DNA of 7,589 nt from Fusobacteriaceae bacterium (GTDB lineage: Bacteria > Fusobacteriota > Fusobacteriia > Fusobacteriales > Fusobacteriaceae), in assembly GCA_030625925.1 (NCBI GenBank), contig DAOUPY010000066.1:1-7589 (forward strand), given 5' to 3'. The notes beneath the pieces are model-generated. The model was not told where the DNA came from, searched no databases, and saw only the letters and a program-made list of their open reading frames with translations. Positions 1-5,856 of the stretch are shown here, one piece after another. Position numbers and translations under genes: made by a program. Each line of letters begins with the position of its first letter. The stretch's first letter is position 1.

Positions 1-35
1 GAGTATATTTTATTTAAAGATTAATATTTCACAGC

Positions 36-90
36 AAAAAAAAAGACCTTCTAGCTATAATAATCATATAGCCACGAGGTCTTTATTTTT
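36..90 (-). terminator. Intrinsic terminator of the arsR-acr3 operon
   Basis: An 8-bp perfect outer stem (42-49 with 77-84, AAAGACCT/AGGTCTTT) encloses a second stem (53-59 with 67-73). On the minus strand the stem is followed at once by a run of U from the A tract at 36-44. One inner pair is a G-U wobble in the minus-strand RNA but an A-C mismatch in the plus-strand RNA, which favours minus-strand use. The plus-strand side also has T-rich sequence after the stem, so some bidirectional activity is possible. Confidence 0.85.
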
Positions 91-113
91 TAACTGCCCC
101 CTAATATAGTCCC

Positions 114-1169
114 CTATATAGCTGCACCTTTTACTTTAAAATACTTTCTTGTCGAGTTTGAAATTTTTACCAAAATCAACATGACAGGCACTTCTACTAA
201 AAGTCCTACTACAGTTGCTAAAGTTACTCCTGAGTCAATACCAAATAATGATATCGCTACCGCCACCGCCAGCTCAAAGAAATTACTGGCTCCAATCATC
301 GCACCTGGAGAAGCAATCTCATGGGGCATACCCCACTTTTTAGCCCATAGATATGCAATAATAAATATTAGGAATGTCTGGATAGTCAGAGGCACTGCTA
401 TAAGAGCTATATCCATAGGATTAGTCAACAATTTCTCTCCCTGGAAAGAAAATATGATGATCAGTGTTAACAGTAATCCTGTCATAGTACTTTTATCAAA
501 TTTTTTAATAAATGTGTTTTCCAAGTAATCCAACCCTCTATGAGCTACTATAGATTTTCTTGTGATCCATGCTGCGACTAAAGGGGTTACTACAAATAAA
601 ACTACCGATAAAAATAAAGTTGCATAGGGTACAGTGATATTAGAAACTCCTAATAAAAAACCTACAATGGGAACAAATGCAACCAGAAGGATCAGGTCAT
701 TTACTGCTACCTGTACTAGGGTATATGCCGTATCACCTTTAGTAAGTTTACTCCATACAAACACCATCGCTGTACAAGGTGCTGCTCCCAGTAAAACTGC
801 CCCTGTGATATATTCATCAGCAACCTCTATAGGAATAAGTCCTCCAAAAACTCCCTTAAAAAAAAGTACTGCTATAGCATACATTGTAAAGGGTTTAATC
901 AGCCAGTTCATAGTGGTTGTTATTGTTAATCCTTTTAAGTTTTTAGTTGCACCGACGATACTTTTAAAATCAATCTTCAGCATCATTGGATAGATAATAA
1001 GCCATATCAATACTGCTATTGGCATGGATATATTTTCATATTCTAGTTTCCCCAAAAATGTGGGGATTTGAGGTATGTATCTCCCGATTAATGTCCCTCC
1101 TATCATACACAAGATCACCCAGACTGTAAGGTATTTTTCAAAAAAATTAATTCCTATTTCTTTTTTCAC
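114..1169 (-). CDS. acr3: Acr3-type arsenite efflux permease
   Basis: This is an inner-membrane As(III)/H+ antiporter of the Acr3 (ArsB-like, BART superfamily) family, which exports arsenite and often antimonite. The protein has 351 residues, normal for bacterial Acr3, and about ten hydrophobic segments. The family's hallmark Cys in TM4 is Cys132, in GAAPCTAMVFVWS. The conserved glutamate near the end is in ASNFFEL (Glu299), followed by the typical VGLLVEVPVML stretch (321-331). The start codon is GTG at 1167-1169 (reverse strand), set by a strong GAGGAGG Shine-Dalgarno about 8 bases upstream; no better start exists. It lies 45 bases downstream of arsR on the same strand and is followed by a terminator, so the two form an operon. 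No arsenate reductase or ATPase (arsC, arsA) is nearby, so resistance encoded here is to As(III) directly. Confidence 0.95.
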   Translation of the reverse strand: MKKEIGINFFEKYLTVWVILCMIGGTLIGRYIPQIPTFLGKLEYENISMPIAVLIWLIIYPMMLKIDFKSIVGATKNLKGLTITTTMNWLIKPFTMYAIAVLFFKGVFGGLIPIEVADEYITGAVLLGAAPCTAMVFVWSKLTKGDTAYTLVQVAVNDLILLVAFVPIVGFLLGVSNITVPYATLFLSVVLFVVTPLVAAWITRKSIVAHRGLDYLENTFIKKFDKSTMTGLLLTLIIIFSFQGEKLLTNPMDIALIAVPLTIQTFLIFIIAYLWAKKWGMPHEIASPGAMIGASNFFELAVAVAISLFGIDSGVTLATVVGLLVEVPVMLILVKISNSTRKYFKVKGAAI

Positions 1170-1214
1170 GTCTTTTCCTCCTCGTATAATTTCAAAATAA
1201 TATATGTATCTATG

Positions 1215-1535
1215 TTAACATTCTAAATATTTTGTTTTCTCTAAATCTTCTAGAAATATTCCTCCATCTAACCTTCCCTCTAAAATTTCTTTTACAAAAT
1301 AATTTTCTTCCAGAAACTTTTCAGAGATTCTGTAATCAACCCACTGGACTCTTTTTTCTCCTATAATTATTTCTGCTTTTTTTAGTTTATTGAGATGCCT
1401 GGAAAGATTCGATTGGTTAAGCTCCAATATCTCTTCCAATATACAGACACAAGTTTTATTTTTATTATATAGTATATTTAATATTCTCATTCTATTTTTA
1501 TCTGCAATCAGTTTTAATATATCTATTATTTCCAA
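1215..1535 (-). CDS. arsR: ArsR-family arsenite-responsive repressor
   Basis: This is a winged-helix ArsR/SmtB repressor, expected to bind its operator as a dimer and release it when As(III) or Sb(III) is bound. It has 106 residues, typical for the family. The classic metalloid site is visible as Cys29-Val-Cys31 at the start of the helix before the recognition helix. The helix-turn-helix lies at about 38-57 (NQSNLSRHLNKLKKAEII). A third cysteine, Cys106, is the very last residue and could be a third thiolate ligand (inference). The start is TTG at 1533-1535: AGGAGG (1543-1548, reverse strand) sits 7 bases upstream, and the next in-frame ATG would remove the first helix. It is the first gene of the arsR-acr3 operon. 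A perfect 34-bp palindrome immediately upstream is the obvious autoregulatory operator. Confidence 0.93.
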   Translation of the reverse strand: MEIIDILKLIADKNRMRILNILYNKNKTCVCILEEILELNQSNLSRHLNKLKKAEIIIGEKRVQWVDYRISEKFLEENYFVKEILEGRLDGGIFLEDLEKTKYLEC

Positions 1536-1546
1536 AATGTTACCTC

Positions 1547-1580
1547 CTATAGCATATGATTATATAATCATATGCTATAG
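1547..1580. promoter_or_regulatory. 34-bp perfect palindrome, likely ArsR operator
   Basis: Each 17-base half is the exact reverse complement of the other (CTATAGCATATGATTAT and its complement; centre between 1563 and 1564). It lies just upstream of arsR, covers the proposed -10 element and transcription start, and overlaps the last two bases of the arsR Shine-Dalgarno complement. Bound ArsR would block RNA polymerase. It is longer and more perfect than usual ArsR sites, so it may hold two overlapping sites or also form a cruciform or RNA hairpin (inference). Confidence 0.75.
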
Positions 1581-1600
1581 TTTTTTCAGATAAAAGTCAA
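1572..1600 (-). promoter_or_regulatory. Putative sigma-70 promoter of arsR-acr3
   Basis: On the reverse strand TTGACT (1595-1600) is separated by exactly 17 bases from TAGCAT (1572-1577), which matches the -10 consensus at 4 of 6 positions. The -10 lies inside the palindromic operator. A TATAAT also exists at the palindrome centre, but no good -35 is spaced for it. Confidence 0.5.
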
Positions 1601-1625
1601 GATTTTTTAATTTCCTTTCCCTTAA

Positions 1626-1676
1626 AAATTTGAGAATAAAACCCCGAGAAAAATAAAAGAATAATTTCTCAAATTT
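1626..1676. repeat. 11-bp perfect inverted repeat in the divergent intergenic region
   Basis: The arms AAATTTGAGAA (1626-1636) and TTCTCAAATTT (1666-1676) are exact reverse complements separated by 29 bases. They lie between the arsR promoter and the plus-strand gene that starts at 1788. No U tract follows closely on either strand, so a terminator is unlikely. A regulator binding site or looping site is possible. The rest of the 207 bases between 1581 and 1787 shows no gene; a TATAGT at 1747-1752 could be a -10 for the downstream gene, but no convincing -35 accompanies it. Confidence 0.4.
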
Positions 1677-1787
1677 AATATCAACCTTCCTATTTATTAA
1701 AAATACAATTCAAGAAATAAAATAATTTTAGGTGTTTTGTACTTTATATAGTAAACTAATATTAATCAAAATATAAGGGGGAACTGT

Positions 1788-2045
1788 ATGAATCCAAGAG
1801 TTGATCAAATTATAAAAGAATTGTCTATGTATGAAAGAGCTGAGGAAGTGGGTACATTTTTTAAATTACACGATACTGTTATCCATGAATTACATATAGA
1901 ATTAGATCGTGTTTACGATACCATTGCAAAAGAAGAGACAGAATCAGATATAAAAGAATTGGAATCATATTCAACCGAGGTCACTGACCACCATAAAAAA
2001 GAGCTCCTCCATGAGATCATCGCTTATATAGAAAAAAAAGTTTAA
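1788..2045 (+). CDS. Small acidic histidine-rich helical protein, unknown function
   Basis: I do not recognise this 85-residue protein. It is predicted soluble, strongly charged and almost entirely helical, with no signal peptide, membrane segment or cysteine. Six histidines cluster in two places: His28, His33 and His36 (in HDTVIHELHIELD) and His68, His69 and His75 (in DHHKKELLHEI), each beside Glu/Asp. Two helices carrying His and acidic residues could bind metal, loosely like a hemerythrin-type bundle, but the usual HHE motif pattern is not present, so this is only inference. The start is well supported by GGGGGA (1777-1782) 5 bases before the ATG. It is followed 33 bases later by a cNMP-fold protein on the same strand; the two end at a shared terminator and are probably co-transcribed. 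It diverges from arsR, so a link to metalloid stress is possible but unproven. Confidence 0.8.
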   Translation: MNPRVDQIIKELSMYERAEEVGTFFKLHDTVIHELHIELDRVYDTIAKEETESDIKELESYSTEVTDHHKKELLHEIIAYIEKKV

Positions 2046-2057
2046 AATCAAAAATGT

Positions 2058-2064
2058 AAGGGAG
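2058..2064 (+). promoter_or_regulatory. Shine-Dalgarno with unusually long 14-base spacing
   Basis: AAGGGAG is the only clear ribosome binding site before the ATG at 2079, yet it ends 14 bases upstream where 5-9 is usual. In-frame ATT (2070), ATC (2073) and ATT (2076) codons lie at better spacing. Either translation is inefficient, or a rare AUU/AUC start is used, the latter being a known mode of weak or regulated initiation. Confidence 0.45.
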
Positions 2065-2078
2065 CTTTAATTATCATT

Positions 2079-2594
2079 ATGAATACAAAAAAATCTAAAC
2101 CTGAGATAACCTATAAGGAAAAACAATTAATTTTTTCTATGTTAAATAAAATATCACTCTTTGGTGGATTGACTGCCGGAGAACTAGAATGTCTTATCCC
2201 TATGCTGAGTACAACTTCCTTTAAAAAAGGAGAAGCTGTTTTCACCCAAGGGGAATCTCCAAACAATATTTTTATCATCCAATCTGGTGAAATTAAAATT
2301 GTTAAACAATTGGACGAAACAGAGGTAGAGTTAGTTAGATTTAAAGAGGGAAATTTATTTGGTGAAACAGAACTTATTGGTATCTTTAAATATATTGCCT
2401 CTGCTATTGCTCTAACAGATGTAAAATTACTTGTATTTTCTAAGTCTGCACTCTACTCCCTGCATAGTAAAAACATGAAATTATTTAGTAAGATAATTTT
2501 AAATGTTGCTCGTGAGTCTTGTCGAAGAACTGCTCAAACCGATGAATATTGGTTAAACGAATTGGTCAAATTAAGAAAAAACCACAAAGAATAG
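2079..2594 (+). CDS. Stand-alone cyclic nucleotide-binding-fold (Crp-like) protein without HTH
   Basis: This 171-residue protein carries a cNMP-binding (Crp/Fnr N-terminal, PF00027-type) beta-roll at about residues 25-128. The family landmarks are there: LFGGLTAGELECL (27-39), FKKGEAVFTQGESPNNIFIIQSGEIKI (48-74) and the cassette FGETELIG (94-101). The arginine that normally contacts the cyclic phosphate after the cassette is replaced: the segment reads YIASAIAL (105-112). Classical cAMP/cGMP binding is therefore doubtful. After the roll only a helical tail of about 40 residues remains (130-171), too short for the winged HTH of Crp/Fnr (about 220-230 residues in full). It therefore probably acts through protein partners rather than DNA. 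It follows the 85-residue protein by 33 bases and ends before a terminator, so that protein is its likely partner. The start is uncertain because the Shine-Dalgarno is 14 bases upstream. Confidence 0.85.
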   Translation: MNTKKSKPEITYKEKQLIFSMLNKISLFGGLTAGELECLIPMLSTTSFKKGEAVFTQGESPNNIFIIQSGEIKIVKQLDETEVELVRFKEGNLFGETELIGIFKYIASAIALTDVKLLVFSKSALYSLHSKNMKLFSKIILNVARESCRRTAQTDEYWLNELVKLRKNHKE

Positions 2595-2624
2595 GTATAA
2601 GCTGTCATATATATTTTAAATATC

Positions 2625-2653
2625 AAAGTGGTAGATATTTCTACCACTTTTTT
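2625..2653 (+). terminator. Intrinsic terminator between the cNMP-fold gene and the ABC operon
   Basis: A perfect 10-bp stem, AAAGTGGTAG (2625-2634) with CTACCACTTT (2641-2650), has a 6-base loop, and the T run spans 2648-2653. It ends the 1788-2594 unit. The next gene starts only 34 bases further on, and I see no clear promoter in that gap, so partial read-through into the transporter operon is plausible. Confidence 0.85.
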
Positions 2654-2687
2654 ATGATTTAAAAAAATTTAAACTAGGAGCTAAAAA

Positions 2688-3545
2688 ATGATAAGAAAAA
2701 AATTAAAAATAACAGCCTTGTTGAGTTTGGCTATATCCGTAAATAGTTTTTCCATAGATGTATACACACCAAAAGCCCCACCCAGTATCCCTATGTTAAC
2801 TATGAAAGATGAAGTAAAAATTCATTATTATCGGGATGTTCACATAGAAATAATTCCCAAAATCATTAAAAATCAAGATGGAATCTATGTTATTCCTACT
2901 AATCTAGGTGAAAATTTAAAAAAGAAAGGCCTTGAATTAAAACTACTAGGGGTAACCAGCCAAGGGCTTATTTCCATAATATCCAACCAAAAAATAGATA
3001 ATATAAAAGGTTTAGATGGAAAAAATATTCTTATTGGAGCTCAGGGGTCATCTCCTGATATTATTTCAAAATTTTTGTTTAAAAAAAATAATATATCTCC
3101 TAAGATCACCTATAGATCCACTCCAGAAGTAGCTAAGCTGATGATCCTTCAAAAAGGTGATAATGCTGTCCTGCCAGAACCCATGGCTACCTTAGTTCTT
3201 GAAAAAAATCCTGAATTGATCAGATCCATTGTATATAAGGACGAGTGGGAAAAAGTAACCTCTCTTTCCGGGATCCCCCAGGTAGGGCTATATACTACCA
3301 GCAGATATAATAAAACCCACTCTAAAGAGATAGAAAAATTTATAGATGAGTATAAAAAAAATCTAAAAGATCTAAGAAAAGATCCCAATAAATTTATAGA
3401 TCTGGCTCAGGTTAATTTTAATATTAATCTCAGTGATAGTGGGTATGAAGAGTCCATCAAATATATGAACCTAAGTCTTATTGATGGAAAAAAGGGAGAT
3501 AAACTAGTAAAAGAATATATTAAAATTTTAGGAGAGAATAGATGA
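2688..3545 (+). CDS. ABC transporter periplasmic substrate-binding protein (NitT/TauT/SsuA-type)
   Basis: This is the solute-binding component of an ABC importer, 285 residues. An N-terminal Sec signal (basic MIRKKLK, hydrophobic 8-18, probable cleavage near residue 22) has no lipobox, and the protein has no cysteine at all, so it should be free in the periplasm of a diderm. The mature part resembles the NMT1/SsuA-like fold. It opens with YTPKAPPSIPML (26-37) and carries the hinge-region pattern GLDGKNILIGAQGSSPD (108-124), then a second-lobe segment with VLPEP (161-165) after a variable 'EVAKLM' stretch, matching the usual LPEP/LPQP motif of these proteins. The family takes up sulfonates, nitrate, bicarbonate, thiamine precursors and others, so the ligand is open. 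TAGGAG (2675-2680) supports the start. It overlaps the permease gene by 4 bases (ATGA). Confidence 0.88.
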   Translation: MIRKKLKITALLSLAISVNSFSIDVYTPKAPPSIPMLTMKDEVKIHYYRDVHIEIIPKIIKNQDGIYVIPTNLGENLKKKGLELKLLGVTSQGLISIISNQKIDNIKGLDGKNILIGAQGSSPDIISKFLFKKNNISPKITYRSTPEVAKLMILQKGDNAVLPEPMATLVLEKNPELIRSIVYKDEWEKVTSLSGIPQVGLYTTSRYNKTHSKEIEKFIDEYKKNLKDLRKDPNKFIDLAQVNFNINLSDSGYEESIKYMNLSLIDGKKGDKLVKEYIKILGENR

Positions 3546-4264
3546 GAAAAAAAATGATTCCTATCATCATATTTTTATTTTTATGGGCTGGGATCTCGAC
3601 TAAGGTCTCTCCTATAGTCTTACCTTCACCTCTAAGAGTCTTTCATACCTCATTATTTTTATTACAAAATAATTATAATGAGATCTTGATTACCCTGGGC
3701 CGGTTAGGAGTTTCTCTTATCCTAACTTACCTTGTGGGAATAATCCTGATTCTGGGGATAGTTTCTTCTAAAAATCTTAAGATCTTCATTCGTCCTATAT
3801 TACTCTTTATGCAGAGCACTCCTATAATTTCATGGATCTTACTTGCATTAATTTGGTTTGATAATAAGTATATACCGATCTTTATAATTTGCATCAATAC
3901 CATTCCTATCCTGGTTTTAAATATTGTCAGCGGGATGGAGGGGATCGACAAGAAAATATTGGAGATGGCGAGTATATATAATATATCTAAAAAAGATTGT
4001 TTTTTTAAGATACAGCTTCCATCTCTTATCAGATATCTTCTCCCTGCCACCGAGATCATCCTTGGTTCTTCATTTAAGGTGATCATCATGGCTGAGGTTA
4101 TATCAAGGGTCAGTAGTGGAATTGGAAATGGTTTAAACATCGGATGGCTCAATATAGAAACAGATACAATTTTAGGATGGACACTTATAATATATGTTCT
4201 CAGTTTTATCATTACAAAATTAATTTTAACATCTTTAAAAAATCGATTTAGGAGGTACTTATGA
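3542..4264 (+). CDS. ABC transporter inner-membrane permease (SsuC/TauC-type)
   Basis: This 240-residue permease of the BPD_transp_1 family has about six hydrophobic segments, the usual size for SsuC/TauC/NitT permeases. The entry motif VLPSPLRVF (26-34) is typical of this subgroup. The cytoplasmic EAA loop that docks on the ATPase runs from Glu141 to Pro160: EMA, then ILP-like IQLP at 157-160. The glycine normally invariant in this loop is Asn147 here. The start overlaps the stop of the binding-protein gene (ATGA at 3542) with AGGAGAG just upstream. Its own stop overlaps the ATPase start in the same way, so translation of the three genes is coupled. Confidence 0.92.
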   Translation: MRKKMIPIIIFLFLWAGISTKVSPIVLPSPLRVFHTSLFLLQNNYNEILITLGRLGVSLILTYLVGIILILGIVSSKNLKIFIRPILLFMQSTPIISWILLALIWFDNKYIPIFIICINTIPILVLNIVSGMEGIDKKILEMASIYNISKKDCFFKIQLPSLIRYLLPATEIILGSSFKVIIMAEVISRVSSGIGNGLNIGWLNIETDTILGWTLIIYVLSFIITKLILTSLKNRFRRYL

Positions 4265-4947
4265 TAGAATTAAAAGATCTTTCTCTCGCCTTTCATGGGG
4301 AGAAAATCTTGGATAGGATTACATATAAATTCAAAAAAAATAAGGTCACTGCAATCTTAGGTCCCTCTGGAGGAGGGAAAACCAGCCTCTTCAATATCAT
4401 CGCCGGAATAGAGAAAAATCATTCTGGAGAAGTGGTTAAGAATTTTAAAAATGTAGGTTATATATTTCAAGAGGACAGACTCCTCCCCTGGGAAAGTGTA
4501 AAAGAAAATTTGAATATTATCCCAGGGGCTACAGAAGAAAAAATACTCCATATCCTGGAACTTCTGCACATCCCCCACAAGGCAGACCATCTGGTCAAAA
4601 ATTTAAGCGGAGGGGAAAAACAAAGGGTTGCAATAGCCCGTGCTTTTCTATACGATACAGAGTTAATCTTGATGGATGAATCTTTAAAATCTTTGGATTT
4701 TTCCCTAAAGATAAAATTGATCGATCTGATAATCTCCCTTTTGGAAAAATACTCAAAAACTCTCATCATGATAAGTCATGATATCGATGAAATTTTACTC
4801 ATGGCAGATGAAGTGATCATATTTTCTAAAAAGCCCACCGTCATAGAAGAGGTTCTCACCATTGATTTCCCAAAATCTAAAAGAACCCTGTCTTCTAAAG
4901 AATTAAAAATATATAAAAATAAAATCTATGATGCTATCCTTAAATAA
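4261..4947 (+). CDS. ABC transporter ATP-binding protein (SsuB/TauB-type)
   Basis: This is the ATPase subunit of the importer, 228 residues and complete. Visible motifs: Walker A GPSGGGKT (34-41), Q-loop FQEDRLLPW (69-77, Gln70) in the form typical of SsuB/TauB, signature LSGGEKQR (115-122), Walker B LILMDE (135-140) with catalytic Glu140, D-loop SLD (144-146) and switch His173 in SHD. The bases after Walker B read SLKSLD in place of the usual PFKALD/PLGALD. AGGAGG (4250-4255) precedes the ATG, which overlaps the permease stop by 4 bases. All catalytic residues are present, so it should be active. The next gene starts 34 bases downstream on the same strand. Confidence 0.95.
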   Translation: MIELKDLSLAFHGEKILDRITYKFKKNKVTAILGPSGGGKTSLFNIIAGIEKNHSGEVVKNFKNVGYIFQEDRLLPWESVKENLNIIPGATEEKILHILELLHIPHKADHLVKNLSGGEKQRVAIARAFLYDTELILMDESLKSLDFSLKIKLIDLIISLLEKYSKTLIMISHDIDEILLMADEVIIFSKKPTVIEEVLTIDFPKSKRTLSSKELKIYKNKIYDAILK

Positions 4948-4981
4948 GGGTCGTATCTATTCTAATTAGGAGAGTGAAACC

Positions 4982-5263
4982 ATGCAAAATATCTTAATAT
5001 CATTGATTTTAGGCATTCTAATAGGTTGTACAGTGAAATTTTCAGATAAAATGAAAAAATTTAATGCAGTATTTCAGCATTTAGGAGTAATCCTTTTATT
5101 GTTTGCCATTGGGATTACAATCGGAATCAACCGGTCATTGCTCAGTAATTTAAAAGAAATTGGCGGCATTTCCCTCGTCTTTGCTGTTCTCACTTCACTA
5201 TTCAGTATCATTTTGGTATTTTTTATGAGCAGAATGATAACTAAAAGGGGGAATAATCAATGA
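4982..5263 (+). CDS. LysO-type exporter, N-terminal part (DUF340/Lys_export)
   Basis: This 93-residue membrane protein corresponds to the N-terminal portion of LysO (E. coli YbjE, about 299 residues), an inner-membrane lysine exporter. It has three hydrophobic segments (about 2-16, 33-50 and 60-82). The segment FAIGITIGIN (41-50) followed by LK at 57-58 matches the corresponding stretch of the companion protein at the same residue numbers. The start is supported by AGGAGAG (4968-4974) 7 bases upstream. The stop overlaps the next start (ATGA at 5260), so the halves are made together. With 93 plus 198 residues the pair equals one full LysO; split LysO pairs are known in other bacteria, so this is a natural two-gene form rather than a frameshift. 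The substrate may be lysine or another amino acid. Confidence 0.8.
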   Translation: MQNILISLILGILIGCTVKFSDKMKKFNAVFQHLGVILLLFAIGITIGINRSLLSNLKEIGGISLVFAVLTSLFSIILVFFMSRMITKRGNNQ

Positions 5264-5856
5264 CACTATCAATAGTTGCTTCTGTTATAACAGGTATTTT
5301 AGGAGGATATTTTTTTATTTCTGAATCTTTTACCCAGCACATCGATATCCTCATAGATTCAGCACTTTATTTTTTAATATTTTGTGTAGGAATAGATATC
5401 GGATTAAATAAACATATTTTTAAAGATCTAAAAAAGCATAGTTTAATTATTTTAATAATTCCAACTTCTATAATTGCAGGGAGTTTAATAGGAGGACTTA
5501 TCACCGGCTATATCTTTGACCTGCCAAGAAACTTAAGTTTAGCTATTTCATCTGGTTTTGGATGGTATAGTCTTTCTGGTATTATCCTCACACAGCTGCA
5601 TAGTGCAGAGGCAGGCACCATAGCCTTTTTAACCAATATCTTTCGAGAACTCATCACTGTGGTTTCTATACCGTTAATTGCAAAATATTTAAATGATTAT
5701 ACCACTATAGCTCCTGCAGGAGCCACTTCCATGGATTCCACACTGCCCATAATTTCTAAGTATACCAATCCAGAAACCGTTGTGATAGCATTTATTAACG
5801 GAATTTTATTGTCGGGATTAGTCCCTATCTTAGTGCCTTTTTTCTATTCTATCTAG
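5260..5856 (+). CDS. LysO-family exporter, C-terminal part
   Basis: This 198-residue membrane protein holds the signature core of LysO (PF03956): SGFGWYSLSGIILTQ (98-112), FLTNIFREL (123-131) and AGATSMDSTLP (153-163), ending in GLVPILVPFF (186-195), where E. coli LysO also ends. These are the most conserved parts of the family, including the glycine/serine-rich re-entrant region and the acidic residue in the FRE motif. In LysO the role is amino-acid efflux driven by the ion gradient. The N-terminal 70 residues repeat the motif of the upstream partner (FCVGIDIGLN, 41-50). AGGGGG lies before the ATG, which overlaps the preceding stop by 4 bases. Being the last gene of the ABC operon, it suggests that import and export of related solutes are linked. 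The frame continues open for 28 hydrophobic codons after its TAG. Confidence 0.87.
   Translation: MTLSIVASVITGILGGYFFISESFTQHIDILIDSALYFLIFCVGIDIGLNKHIFKDLKKHSLIILIIPTSIIAGSLIGGLITGYIFDLPRNLSLAISSGFGWYSLSGIILTQLHSAEAGTIAFLTNIFRELITVVSIPLIAKYLNDYTTIAPAGATSMDSTLPIISKYTNPETVVIAFINGILLSGLVPILVPFFYSI

Noticed and set aside
98..121. Imperfect tandem CCCCTA(A)TATAG near the acr3 stop
   Set aside because: Only two short copies, one covering the end of acr3; no sign of function or a longer array.
181..993. Plus-strand open frames inside acr3
   Set aside because: They are the antisense of a well-conserved permease, lack good ribosome binding sites and resemble no known protein.
1746..1757. ATATAGTAAACT also occurs on the reverse strand at 7212-7223, suggesting a shared promoter motif
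   Set aside because: A 12-base match is expected by chance several times in an AT-rich window of this size, and the distances to the start codons differ greatly (31 versus about 117 bases).
1788..2045. Antitoxin or toxin role for the 85-residue gene
   Set aside because: Its partner has a cNMP-binding fold, not a toxin fold, and no toxin-antitoxin family motif is visible.
4982..5263. Frameshifted lysO pseudogene
   Set aside because: The two frames have separate Shine-Dalgarno sequences and a clean ATGA overlap, the sum equals a full LysO and all core motifs are intact, so two functional genes are more likely.
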